From: Primula veris
Lineage: Eukaryota > Streptophyta > Magnoliopsida > Ericales > Primulaceae
DNA length: 64,000 bases
Reading direction: 5' to 3'
Assembly (NCBI GenBank): GCA_963682055.1
Contig: OY821750.1
Coordinates: forward strand, 32,042,081 to 32,106,080
Both the position numbers and the translations under genes were made by a program. The notes below the pieces were generated by a model. That model had not been told where the DNA came from and searched no databases. It saw nothing but the letters and a program-made list of their open reading frames with translations. How positions within the stretch are numbered: the first letter of the stretch is position 1; each line of letters opens with the position of its first letter. Below, piece after piece: positions 10,461 to 21,600 of this stretch.

Positions 10461-12433
10461 TTGGCTCCGGCTTCCAATAGCTTTTGCACTTCAGCGATTA
10501 TAGCTGCTCTGTGCTGTACGGACACTTTTCTGCTCCTCTGCGCTATCGGCTTGTATTTGGCGTTAACACTTAGGTGGTGGCATGCCGTATTAGGGTCTAG
10601 GCCCGGCATGTCTTTGGGACTCCAGGCGAATTTATCAATGTTGCTGAAAAGGAACGCTTCTAACTCCTCGGATTCCTGTTTTGGAAGGTTATCGCCGAGG
10701 AGGAAATAGTGCTCCTCGTCCATATCCGGGATATACACCTTCCTAAGTGTCTCTCCTACTTGTTCTTCGACAACCCTCTCGGTTTTGACTATGTGGTTGA
10801 TCAGCTTCTTTGTGCTGGTGGGTTGTTCGACAAAGGTCAGCTGTGTTTGAAGGGTCGCGGTAATGTCCTCACATCGCCTTGAATCCTCTTGGCATCCTCT
10901 GGCTGTCTCGATCTCTCCCCTACCATTTGGGTATTTGACTTTTTGGTGGTAGGTCGAGGGTATGGCCTTCATGGCATGTAACCAAGGTCGGCCCAATATT
11001 GCGTTGTGGCCGGAGTTGTCGTTGACTACTAAGAACTCCACGGGAATAGACACGGATCCATTTGTGACATTGAGGACGATCTTACCCAACGGTTTAGTCG
11101 TTTCGGAGATGAATCCGATCAGTGTGACATCGGTAGGCTGTAGATCTTGCAGCTTGAGTTCCATCTTGTCGAAGAGCTCCCTGTACATTATATCACAAGA
11201 GGCTCCTTGGTCGATAAGCACCCTGCTGACCGTGTCAAGGCCGATTTGAACACGGAGGTTAATGGCGTCTCCGTGGGGGTAAATCACTCCTTCTTCGTCA
11301 AGGCCCGAGAAAGAAATGGTCGGATATTGTCGAGGTGTGCATCGTCGTTTAGAAGTCGACGACTGTGATGCCTTGGCTACTTGGCCAAAGTGCGCCAATT
11401 GTCGTTGTCGTGATCGATCCCCACCTGTGCTCTTGGGTCGTGACATGTGAACGACGTTGATTGTTTTGCCTTGCCGGTTGTCGGCTCCCTCGATGGCCAG
11501 TTGTTTTGTCTTGCCTTTATTCCCAGCGTCTTTGATGAACTTTGCTAAATATCCCGCATCGCCCCATAGGTTCATTTTCCATCGCAAGTTACGGCAGTGC
11601 TCAGTGAGATGACCGTGATCCTCATGATATGCGCAGAAGAGCTTGGAATCTCTCATACTGGGGGGAGAAGTGATCGGCTGTGGTCGGGAATACCAACTTT
11701 CCCTACATATATCCTTGAGGATATCTTCAGCAGATAGGTTGAAAGTGTATCGCAGCTCAACCGGTTCGTAGGTGTTTCGGCGTTCCCTCTTTGGGAGCCA
11801 ACCTTGTTGAAACGGTTTGGGGTATGTGAGCTGGAGCGGCTTATGTTCGTTGGTCGGTATTGGGTATGCGATCTGGAGCGGTTTGGGCTCGGGTTCTCGT
11901 GGTCGCTCTACCCTGCTACAGACCTCAGGACCTTTGTCCTTTCTGGTCGGTTGGAGGGTTTCCCCATGGTTATTCCTAACTCTTTTGCTACCCACCTGTG
12001 CCTCTCGGACCGATTCTCTTCTTGGTAGAGTTCGGTTGAGGAAACGTAGTTCGTCGTTTTTATCGGTGAGGTGGGTGCAATAGGCTAGTAGGGAATCAGT
12101 GGTCGGGAAGTTTTTGCCTATGAACTTCCTCCTCGCCCAATAGCCATTAGGGATGGAATTGATAAAGTTCTGGATGGCTATATTATTGGCGTACTGCGGA
12201 ATCTGATTTGCTATGTCAATGAAACGTATGCAGTAGTCGTTGAGCCTTTCATTTGGCGTCATCGTCATTTTCAGAAGGGTTTCGATGCTAACCTTCTTCT
12301 TCCGATGTGCGGCGTATCGGGTGGAGTACGCTCTCAGCAGCTCTGCCCAGTCTCTTATTGAGCCCCGTGGTAAGTTGTGGTACCACGATGAAGCCTCTTG
12401 GCCCAAACTGTTTTTGAAAAACTTGCACATCAT
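10382..12433 (-). pseudogene. gag-pro: gag C-terminal part and aspartic protease
   Basis: This 683-codon frame continues gag after the TAG at 12450. The retrotransposon gag domain covers roughly residues 1-130 (FKNSLGQEASSWYHNLP, then YCIRFIDIANQIP). A zinc-knuckle-like CAYHEDHGHLTEHC motif follows near residue 270. The aspartic protease has its active site as IDQGAS at residues 407-412 (plus-strand 11198-11215) and a C-terminal ILGRPWLH. DQG in place of D-T/S-G is usual for Tat elements. The start of the RT domain follows, and the frame is then lost near 10460 by what looks like a one-base deletion; the last residues are read in the wrong frame. Confidence 0.85.
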
Positions 12434-12477
12434 CGCATGGTCATCACTCTACAGCTCCATCTTCGTCTTGTAGTGCC

Positions 12478-13458
12478 TTAGATGGTCAATGGGACAACTC
12501 CTTCCATCATAGATCCTGAACTCGGGGATGACGAACCCCACATGATTGCGGTACCGCGTGATCTGTTCGGTACATGGGGTTTCTTGGCATACGTTCCAAG
12601 CCTGTTGGAACGCTTCATCCGTGGCTTGGTAGGGGGGGTGTATCCCCCCTGTTGTGGTGGTGGGCCGTATCCTCCCCCGATCATGTGTTCGGGATACCTA
12701 TCGTCCTTCGGGTTTCTGTCGAGGACATGTTCCGTATACGCGTTTGGGTGGACGAAGGTCGGAGGGATTGTTATCGGGACGTTGCCCCCTTGATGGGGCA
12801 CTTCTTGATCTGGTCGCCGGCCCGCCGCTTCCAAGGCGGCCCTATAGGCGGAATCTTCCGCTTCACGACGTGGATCTTTGTCTGCGTTGGCAGGTTGAGT
12901 ACCCGGCAGTCTGATGCTGGCTGCTGCCATGGCCGTCATACATGCTGCCAGCTGAGCTTGCAGCTGGGCGTTGTTCCTTTCATCAGCTATTGGAACGATG
13001 TGTTGTACTTCCACCGTGGGTGGTGTAATCATCCTTGGTGGGTGAGTCGGTAATCGGGACAACTGTTCGAGTTCATGACCTTCAGGCATACCAAGCCGGT
13101 CAGCTTCGTTTGTTTGTAAACGGGCACCAGAATTGACCGAGGCCGTTGGTAAAGGGACTCTTGAGCTCGGTCCTGCCTGGGATCCGGGTATGCGTCTTCT
13201 TGCGCGCCTTAGTACGGGCAAGGTTTGTTCGTCTTCCGAGGACGTTTGGTATTCTTCGACAATCCCTTCAAGCTGTTGGGGTTGTTCGATCGGTTGTTCT
13301 CGGTGGACATTGGAGGTTGTCAGTTGGTTTTCGGACTGAATAGCGTCGTATCTATCGCGGATGGCGAGTAGATCGTCGAGGTCTTGTTGGCTAATCTGCA
13401 CGTGCTGGTTATTGGTTTCTACTATCTCGGGATGGGTTTCTTCTATATTGGTCACCAT
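12478..13458 (-). pseudogene. gag: gag, N-terminal part (frameshifted)
   Basis: The first ORF after the primer-binding site opens at 13458 and encodes about 326 residues. It starts MVTNIEETHPEI and is hydrophilic with a coiled-coil-like beginning (QQDLDDLLAIRDRYDAIQ) and proline-rich stretches, usual for Tat gag N-termini. The last 45 or so residues are out of frame. The adjacent frame reads as gag-like sequence (for example NHVGFVIPEF) from about 12640 onward. The shift maps to the G and C homopolymers at 12629-12650. That second frame is then stopped by a TAG at 12450-12452, just before the next ORF. Gag would form the virus-like particle; here it could not be made intact. Confidence 0.8.
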
Positions 13459-13515
13459 TGTCGCTCGTCTGGTAGAGTATTGGTATTCGAAGTCTAAGCT
13501 AGTTGGGAACTAGAT

Positions 13516-13535
13516 GATTCCCGGAGACGGCGCCA
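13516..13535 (-). other. Primer-binding site (tRNA-Asp-like)
   Basis: The minus strand reads TGGCGCCGTCTCCGGGAATC immediately inside the LTR. It matches the complement of the plant tRNA-Asp 3' end except for about three positions in the middle. TGGCGCCGT at the start is typical of Tat and Athila elements. Confidence 0.75.
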
Positions 13536-13537
13536 TT

Positions 13538-14016
13538 TGATAAAGCCATAACTTTGGTCGGTCACGTTAGGCTTTTCAACAATAATATAATGGTAAATCA
13601 ACTTATAAATAATGGACACTTCTTGATATTTATTATTGCTCGGATTATTATCCTTATTCGGACTATTACACTTGCTCGGATCAGTGTCTCTGTATTACAA
13701 TTGTGCTCGGTTTGACTACTTAATCTCTCTTCTTGGTCTTTCTCCCCTTTTATTCGGTGCTCGGCTTTATCTCTGCTCGGTTTATTTCTTGGCGTGATAA
13801 GCTTTAACTAGTTTATCTCTTTTCTCAACTTCTCTCTATAATTTTTGGATAGATTTTCTGGTCTTTTTCTAGGAAGGGTAGTTGGCTATTTATAGGCAAC
13901 TATGCTTTCTAGGATGTTGACAAATGTCTCCATCTCAGGGGGTTTTTCAGGCATGGGTCCCCAGATGAGTGGGCTTGGGCTTTTGGTTGTAATACCTTAT
14001 TCTCCTATAAAAGGCA
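13538..14016 (-). repeat. 5' LTR of the Tat-lineage element
   Basis: The LTR starts (plus strand) at TGATAAAGCC, two bases after the primer-binding site, as expected for an LTR ending in CA on the element's own strand. It contains a minus-strand TATA box, and many TGCTCGG/TCGG words that also occur in the element interior. The outer end is placed at the CA of AAAAGGCA (14016), but this is a guess: the second LTR lies outside the window, and the next 100 bp cannot be assigned with confidence. Confidence 0.6.
13887..13894 (-). promoter_or_regulatory. TATA box in LTR
   Basis: TATAAATA on the minus strand, about 350 bp inside the LTR from its primer-site end. It is positioned to start genomic RNA running towards gag. 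No second candidate in the LTR is as good. Confidence 0.55.
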
Positions 14017-14110
14017 TGTGATGACCCATTTAAGCGTTGGATACCCATTTATAAAGTGGGTTGATTATTACCCAAATAGAATATTCGGGTCTAATTTTTA
14101 TGTTCTATCA

Positions 14111-14455
14111 AAAATATTGAATTTAGGAAATGTGAGTAGTGGAACGGGAAGTGAGACCTCAATACAACTTGCTTTTTATCATAAAGTTTCTATAAAATAT
14201 TGAGTTTAAGAAATGTGAGTAGTGGAACGGGAAGTGAGACCTCAATACAACTTGCTTTTTATCATAAAGTTTCTATAAAATATTGAGTTTAAGAAATGTG
14301 AGTAGTGGAACGGGAAGTGAGACCTCAATACAACTTGCTTTTTATCATAAAATTTCTATAAAATATTGAGTTTAGGAAATGTGAGTAGTGGAACGGGAAG
14401 TGAGACCTCAATTCAACTTGCTTTTTATCATAAAGTTTCTATAAAAGATTGAGTT
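14111..14455. repeat. 83-bp tandem repeat, about 4 near-identical copies
   Basis: The phrase AATATTGAGTTTAAGAAATG with AACGGGAAGTGAGACCTCAA recurs at an exact 83-bp period (marker base at 14120, 14203, 14286, 14369, 14452). Copies differ by only a few bases, indicating recent expansion next to the LTR. Confidence 0.95.
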
Positions 14456-15345
14456 CACACCACGTTTAGTATAATTAAGAAGTATGTTTATCTGAAATCA
14501 TGACTGGTTTGCGAAGATTGAAACGGAAAGTGTGATCCCGGTACGGTATGCTTTTTCATCATATAGTTTCCGTAACGATTGAGTTCACACCACGTTTAGT
14601 ATAATTAAGAAGTATGTTTATCTAAAATCATGATTGGTTTGCGGAGAAAATTGAAAGGAAAAGTGGGATTCCGGACGGTATGTTTTTTCATCGTACAGTT
14701 TCTGTAACGGTTGAGTTCACACCATGTTTACTATAATTAAGAAGTATGTTTATCTAAAGTCATGATTGGTTTGCCCCGAGTTTGTGATGAGGAAATAGAA
14801 AAATATCGAAAGGGAAAGTGGGACCTCAATGCAGCTTGATTTTCATCATATTGTTTTCATAACGATTGAGTTTGCACCATATTTAGCTATAAAGTTATGT
14901 GAAATCATGAATGTTTTGTCCCGAGTTTGTGAAAAGAAATAGGAAAAGGTCGAAAAGGAAAGTCGGACCTCGATGCATCTTGGTTTTCATCATATTGTTT
15001 CCATAACGGTTGGGTTTACGATATATTTAGTTATAAATAATAAGTCCTTATATTTGAAAACACGACTAATTAACCTGAATTTGTCAAGGGTATATTATTA
15101 GATTGAAATGAAAAGTACGATCTCGATGGTGATAACCATCTATTTTCCATAGCAATCGAGTTCAAACCAAAGTTAGTCTTATATGCAAGTCCATATATCT
15201 AAAAGTATGAATGATTAACCCCGAATCGGTGAAATGGTATACGAGATTCGAAAGGGAAATTACGACCTCAATATTGTTCCATGTACTTGCATTTCATCAT
15301 TTAGTTTCCATAACAATCGATTTCACACGAAAATTAGTTATAAAC
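14449..15345. repeat. Decayed tandem array continuing the 83-bp repeat
   Basis: Longer, diverged units follow, each with a GTTGAGTTCACACCA-like start, a TAAGAAGTATGTTTATCT middle and a GAAAGGGAAAGTGGGACCTC end. Starts are near 14448, 14578, 14711, 14866, 15009, 15147 and 15317, so spacing grows from about 130 to 170 bp and identity falls to the right. The 83-bp unit looks like a shortened, newly amplified version. Confidence 0.8.
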
Positions 15346-16180
15346 AATAAGGCTCGTTCTATATCTAAAACCGAACCGAACCGAACACAACCCTATTGCT
15401 TCCTATATCTGGTTATAAACAAGAGATATATAAATATTATGTTAGGATTAAATCTATAAACATGCATAGATTTTAAACTTACGTGAGATTATCAAAATTA
15501 CAAAGGAACCAATACAAATAACTTACCCGATTCCATGACGTAGACTATTATGTGCTATTTGTCCTAGACAAACTATTATTTTATCTCTTATGGACGTCTC
15601 TAAGATGAGAATGGTGGAAGAGAGTGGTTAGACGTTAGTTTTGGAACTAAAACAACTTATATAGTAATAATAATTAGAATATTATAAAACCTAATCGGTT
15701 TACTATTGAGTAGTACACTTACAAAGCCCATAACATACCACATGTTTAACCGGCCCATACCACACTAATTTCTGGTATTTTTTTTGTACAAAATAAATTT
15801 TATATTAGAGAAACTTTGTACAATATATATATATATATATATAATTTTTACAGATGATAATAACATAAATTTGTTAAAGGATAACTCATGGCTTCACTAA
15901 ATAACTTATATAATTTGTATGTCAAATATTGAAGAATCTTCAGACCAAATAGAATACTTGTCAATAATAGAGAAATCACACATGAAATTTAACATCGAGG
16001 ATTGGTTTCGTAATTTGTAACTCACACTATCCGTTCGTGTGACAGCTTAATTGGGAATTCAATTTATTTTAAAAAAAATGTACTTTTTGTATTTGATACT
16101 AATTTGGTAATCTGAATTTTCCATTAACATAAATCATAATGTTTTGTAAAAGTGTCAGAAAAGTTGATTATGTCTCCAAG
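15346..16180. other. AT-rich intergenic DNA
   Basis: Contains a short ACCGAACCGAACCGAAC run at 15370 and an (AT)n microsatellite near 15820-15842. No ORF or recognisable element otherwise. Confidence 0.5.
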
Positions 16181-16440
16181 TAGGGTGGGGCTAAAAACAT
16201 CAAAAACTGAACCGCACCGATAACCGAACCGAAAAACCGAAAAAATTTCGGGTCGGTTTCGGTTTTCAATAAAACTGAACCGAAAAAAACCAAAACTAGA
16301 CAGAAAAAAACCGATACGGTTCGGTCCAAAAAATAAAAAGATCGAAACCGAAAAAAACCGAACCGAAAAATATGCTCGATTTCGGTTTTGGTTTTGCTAA
16401 AAACCGAACCAAACCGAACCGAGCGGTATCTCCACCGACT
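16181..16440. mobile_element. hAT-like CCGAAC-rich non-autonomous element
   Basis: Begins TAGGGTGGGGC, like the terminal sequence of the two better-defined hAT-like elements here (38718 and 42175), and is filled with ACCGAACCGAAAAA/TTTCGGTTCGG words on both strands. The right end (near GGTATCTCCACCGA) is degenerate and no target duplication is clear. The minus-strand ORF across it is low-complexity and not a gene. Confidence 0.5.
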
Positions 16441-17264
16441 CATTCAGATGAGAACTACATTATTGTATCTACTAGGAATAATATTATTAATTATTTCGTT
16501 CATGAAAATAGTTTGATTTTGTTTTTAAAGTTAGTATCAGTACAATTTGGAATTTGGATAATTAGAAATCTTAGTTTTCCTAAAACACCCATAATAAATG
16601 AGTATGTTATTTACAAATCATAAGTATCATAACAATTTCGAAGATATATTTTATGATCGAACTAATTTCAAATTAAACTATTTTTATTATACAGAGTGCA
16701 TACTAAGTACATGTTTCAATATCCGTTTTTTATATTAAAAGGTGCCTAAAATAACATTGAGAAAAAAATTGGAGCAAGTAAAGCTATTCATAAATTATTG
16801 ATAACCTATTTAAACTTATAACTGAATTATAAATATACTAATTAATTCTATTTAAAAGTTTTTATTTCTGAAAATTTAAAATTTTGGAAAAGCTAAAAAC
16901 ATTCAAAAATTTAAAAATACCAATTGCCACTTAATATTACACTGTCACATCTCACAATAAATTCATCCCCATTGCTTTTCTTTCACCCAAATTGTAAAAT
17001 CCATTTTATAGAAAACCAACAAAAATCCAATAGAAAAAAGGAGAGCAAAAAAATGGTAACTCAATTGTGTAGAAGGGGTCCGGAGCGAGTGGACTCACGA
17101 GCAACGTGTTACTCACTATCATCGTATCCCGGCTCACCATCCAACACCAAAACTTCCGAAGTTATAATAATGTCGTCCGAAAATTTATATTCTCTCACCA
17201 TTTTGATCAGCAAGTGTTTATTTTAAATAAAAACTTGACATATCAAACACTTATGAATTATTTA
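16441..17264. other. AT-rich intergenic DNA with a GC-richer island
   Basis: Mostly featureless. At 17053-17170 the base composition rises and an open frame (MVTQLCRRGPERVDSRAT) runs to 17226. It could be a fragment of an old exon, but I do not recognise it and the frame soon becomes AT-rich. Confidence 0.3.
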
Positions 17265-17397
17265 CACTGCAAAAAATATTGATTTTGTGAGAGTAAAAAA
17301 CTATCACAAATTAATATGTCATAAAACTGTCACAAATTGACTATCGTGTAACAAACCAGTCACAAAAATCGTCACATTTGTACATATTTTTGTAGTG
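17265..17397. mobile_element. CACTA-type MITE
   Basis: 133 bp, starts CACTGCAAAAAATA and ends TATTTTTGTAGTG, an inverted match. It is flanked on both sides by TTA (17262-17264 and 17398-17400), the 3-bp target duplication expected of CACTA elements. Interior rich in TGTCACAAA words. Confidence 0.8.
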
Positions 17398-17639
17398 TTA
17401 ACCAAATATGTTAAAAAAAAATAGTAGATTTTTTTTCCAATTAATTTGACACGTGTCATTTCACACCCAAATGCCAAATTCAACCCTCACTTGCTTTTCT
17501 TTAATCTAAAATTCATATTTAAATAAGGTTAGGATTTGCTATTCAGATAGTACTAGTGACACAGTTTGTTGTCCGCTTATATCAAACTCATATGTAATAA
17601 TTTTACTCTATCCAGTTTTATTAATATAAATCATCTCTT

Positions 17640-18600
17640 AAAAAAAAAATCCAACAAAAATCCATAAAATAAAATAAAAATGGAAGATGACCTTTTTTTT
17701 TTAATTAGTGTTTTGTTCTCCCCATCATCACTTACTTCTCTATCATACAAAACCAAAAAAGACAGAAAAAACAAAAATAAAACCGAAAAAATCTGAAACC
17801 GGACCGAAACAAACCGGTTCGGTTCGGTCTAAAAAATAAAAAGACCGAAACCGAAAAAAACCGAACCTAAAAATCTGTTCGGTTTCGGTTTTGCCAAAAA
17901 TCGAATCGAACCGGTCCGAACCCGAACCAACGTGACTTACTTCTATCATACAAAGTCATTTCAAAAAAATAAAATAAAATACAAAGTCATCCTCCAAAAA
18001 AAAACCAACAAAAATCTATAAAAATAGAAGATGACTTTTTTTTTTTTTTTAATTAGTGTTTTGTTCTCCCCATCACCACTTACTTCTCTATCATACAAAA
18101 CCAAAACAGACCGGAAAACCAAAAATAAAATCGAAAAATAAACGAAACTCCAAAACCGGACCGAAACAAACCGGTTAGCTTCGGTCCAAAAAATAAAAAG
18201 ACCGAAACCGAAAAAAACCGAACCGAAAAATCTGTTTGCTTTCGGTTTTACCAAAAACCAAACCGAACCGGTACTTACTTCTATCATACAAAGTCATCCT
18301 CCAAAAAAAACCAACAAAAATGGAAGATGACTTCTTTTTTTTTAATTAGTGTTTTGTTCTCCCCGTCATCAATTACTTCTCTATCATACAAAACCAAAAA
18401 AATCGAAAAACCAAAAATAAAATCGAAAAATAAACGAAAACTCTGAAACCGGACCGAAACAAACCGGTTAGGTTCGGTTTAAAAAATAAAAGACTGAAAC
18501 CGAAAAATATGTTTTGTTTGGGTTTTGGCAAAGAACTTCTATCATACAAAGTTATCCTCCAAAAAAAACCAACAAAAAAAATGAATAAAATAAAAATGGA
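17640..18600 (+). repeat. Tandem array of the F-box gene's leader and start region
   Basis: Three units begin at about 17640, 17987 and 18294, and a fourth partial unit at 18553 runs into the real F-box start codon. Each begins with CTCCAAAAAAAACCAACAAA-like sequence followed by an ATGGAAGATGA match (intact in units 1 and 3, ATAGAAGATGA in unit 2). Then come a T-run, TTAGTGTTTTGTTCTCCCC, TCTATCATACAAAACC and a CCGAACC-rich hAT-like segment. Unit lengths shrink from 347 to 307 to 259 bp. Confidence 0.85.
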
Positions 18601-21600
18601 AGATGAAAGGGATTGGAGAGAGTTAACTCACGAATTACTTATAAATATTGTATCTAAACTCACCTTACAACAAAGATGGATCGGACCCATGTTTGTTTCC
18701 AGGTCCTTAATTCAACCCCATTTTTTTATATTTATTATTATGGAGTATTACTTATTATAATAATAATTATTATTGTTGTTATTGTTGTTGTTGTTTTGGA
18801 AAAGATTCGTTTAGTGTACTGTTATCCTTTTAATAACTGAGGTACTATTTACAAATCATGTCACAATTGAGGTTAAACAAAACGACGGAGTTGCACTCAC
18901 GTTTTGTCGCCTATAATTTAGTTGTTTTTTTTATTGGAATTGTTGAGTGCAATTCTGTCAAAATCCGTTAAAAATAGATCCCGAATATGAGATATAGTGA
19001 CTGCAGCTTCGTCGATTTATGTTGTCAATTGGTAGTCCACTAAACGTATTTTTTCCCGTTCTTGTTTCTTACATATAATATTTAAGCTATGAATAATGAA
19101 TCCATGCATGTATGTATCTATTTGTATATTTGTGTATCTTTTAAGCTTGATCATCTTTGTAAAATTAGTTTTTTTTTGTGTGGACATTTTGGTGTAATTT
19201 GGTCAGAATAAGTTGCTTTCAATGTGCTTGTTTGGATTCATAGCTTTTAAGCTGGATCATTTTGGTAATTGGGATGATTAGTTTTTTTGACATTTTGGCC
19301 TAATCTGGTCAGAATAGGTAGCCTTTCTAATTTTATTTTTTTACAAAAATAACATTCTTTTTCAAAAATTGATTTTTACAGAAAAAAGGAACGATCTATG
19401 TGCTTGTTTAATTGCAGCTTGTTTACACAGCTTATTTGGGTTCATAGTTTTAAGCTGGATCATCTTTGGATGATTAGCTTTTTTGACACTTTGACCTAAT
19501 CTAGTCAGAATAAGTAGCTTTTTTTAAGAAAAAGTCAAAAAGGTAATCTTTCTTCTGAGAAAACCTTGTTTGTTTTGTTTAGAGATAGTGTTTTTTTCTT
19601 TCTGGAAAACGGTTGTTGTTTTTCACCCAGCAAATAATTTACTTATGTATTTGATCTATGTGTGCTTGTTTGGGTTCGCAGCTTGTAAGCTGGATCATCT
19701 CTGCATGATTAGTTTGTTTGACACTTTGGCCTAATCTTAGTCAGATTAAGGAGCCTTTTTTTTAAGAAAAAGGCAATTTTTCTATCTAGAAAACCTTTCT
19801 TTCCCTTTAAAGATAGTCTTTTTTTGCCCGGAAAATGGTTGTTTTTTCCAGCCAGCAATGTATTTATTTGCCTATTTGATCTATGTGCTTGTTTGGTTGC
19901 AGCTTGTTTGGGTTCATAGCTTTTTAGCTGGATGGTTTCTGCATGATTAGGTTTCTTGACATGTTAGCCTAATGTAGTCGGAATAAGTAGCTTTTCTAAG
20001 GAAAAAAAGGTATTTTTTCGAGAAACATTATTTTTTTTCCTCAAAAAATGCCTTTTATAGGAAAATAACAGTGTCTTTTGTGTGGAAAAGTTTGATTTTT
20101 CAACCACCAATCTATTTGTTTATCTATTTGATCTATGTGCTTCTTTGATTAATGCTCATCTACACAGCTTAAGTGCATTCATCGCTTTTAGCTGGATTAT
20201 TTTTGCATGATTAGCATATTAGCTAGGCTTTTTGACTGACATTTTGGCCAATTCTAGGAAGAAAGAGTAGCTTTTCTGAAATTAGTAATCTTTTTTTTTG
20301 TAAGAGATAGCTTTTTCTGCAATCTATATGATATACATTGTATGCATGTATTTATGCATCTATTTGTTATGTGTCTATGTTTAATTACAGCTTACTTACT
20401 TAACTTGTTTGGGTAGCTTATAGGTGGATCGTATTTGTATGATTAGCTTATTAGTCAGAAAAGGTAACTTTCTAAGAAAAACAATTTTTTTTGAAAGATA
20501 CAGTGTAACTTCAGTCTAGAAAAAATGACCCTTTAGAAGAAGTATTTTTGAAAAGAAAGTTGCTTTCTTTTTCAACCAAGTATGTCGTAGAGCTTCAAAG
20601 CTATGAAGAAAGCTAGTTTATTTTGCCCATCTCAAAATTCCAGCATATTAGCTAAAATAACCTGCAACTGAACAAACTTGTATGAATGTGATTGTTGATG
20701 TATCTGGTTTTGTTACTAACTGTTTAAATATATATTTTATATTGATTTGGGTTTTTATGTTCGTTTCCAGGTCTTGGACCCAAGCCACGACCGACCCGAT
20801 ACTCAACTCGGTATTGGACCTCGAGACTCAGTTTGACTCGGCCAAGACTGAATCGGCTCAGTGGTGGGTCCCCGAGTTCGAGCGAAAGATAGATAACATG
20901 GTGAGATCTGTTGTGGGTTGGAGCGAGGGAGGTCTTAAGGAGATTCGCGTTAGGCATTGCTCTGATCGGTCTCTCTCATTAGTCGCCCAGAGGTACATGT
21001 GTATGGATTTTTCTATAAATATCTATAAACTGTTTATAGGTATCTGTTTACCTCGCAATGTGATTGTGCTACTTGAGTTGTCTTTGTAGCTGTTTGAATT
21101 AGTTAATGTTGATTTTTGTTTTAATAATTGGATTGATAATTGTTTTGAAACAATTACAATTTTTTAGGTTCGTTCATTATCGGACTCCTTATAATGTAAA
21201 TAGCTTGTTTCGTTGTTGACTTTAAGCAGATATTTTTTGCCTTTGGCTTATAAAGGAGTATTTGTTGGTTTGCAGAAATGAATTAGTGTTTTCTGGTCCT
21301 AAAAGTTGTAATATAGAGACCCTCGATCCACATTCTCCTAAAATCTGTGTAGCTATGTATCTGTTCCCCTCGTTATAATTTTGATACTTGGGTTTTCTTT
21401 GTAGCTGCTTGAATTAGTAAATGTTGATTTTTGTTTTAATAATTAGATTGATGATTGCTTTGAAACTAAGGCTATTACAGTTACAATTTTTAGGTTCGTT
21501 CATTATCCCACTCCGTAAAAAACCGTCAAATTGATACGATATCATAACAAAACAACAAACTGACATGAATAATTTTGAAATATTGGAGCAACTTTTTCCG

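Larger units (their letters stand above)
1..14016 (-). mobile_element. Ty3/gypsy LTR retrotransposon, Tat lineage, partial and degraded
   Basis: One LTR retrotransposon occupies the first 14 kb in minus orientation. Order from high to low coordinates: LTR (13538 to about 14016), primer-binding site, gag, protease, RT/RNase H, second RNase H, integrase, then a roughly 6-kb region with antisense ORFs. The Tat lineage is indicated by the DQG-type protease motif, the duplicated RNase H (a degenerate first copy and a second copy with D, E, D, D retained), the tRNA-Asp-like primer site and the long region after integrase with antisense ORFs, as in maize Grande. The second LTR is not in the window, so the element continues past position 1. 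Two frameshifts and two TAG stops make it non-autonomous. Its GC content is clearly above the flanking DNA. The outer LTR boundary is uncertain because no target duplication can be checked. Confidence 0.9.

Noticed and set aside
8084..13343. Numerous plus-strand and off-frame ORFs across gag-pol
   Set aside because: They are shadows of the well-supported minus-strand polyprotein and show no independent motifs.
16168..16443. 91-codon minus-strand ORF rich in Arg, Phe, Ser
   Set aside because: Low-complexity translation of CCGAACCGAAAAA words in a hAT-like element. The same holds for ORFs at 17743-17949, 17961-18287, 42112-42394 and 42641-42847.
20724..20957. Minus-strand ORF opposite F-box exon 2
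   Set aside because: It is the antisense shadow of a coding exon.
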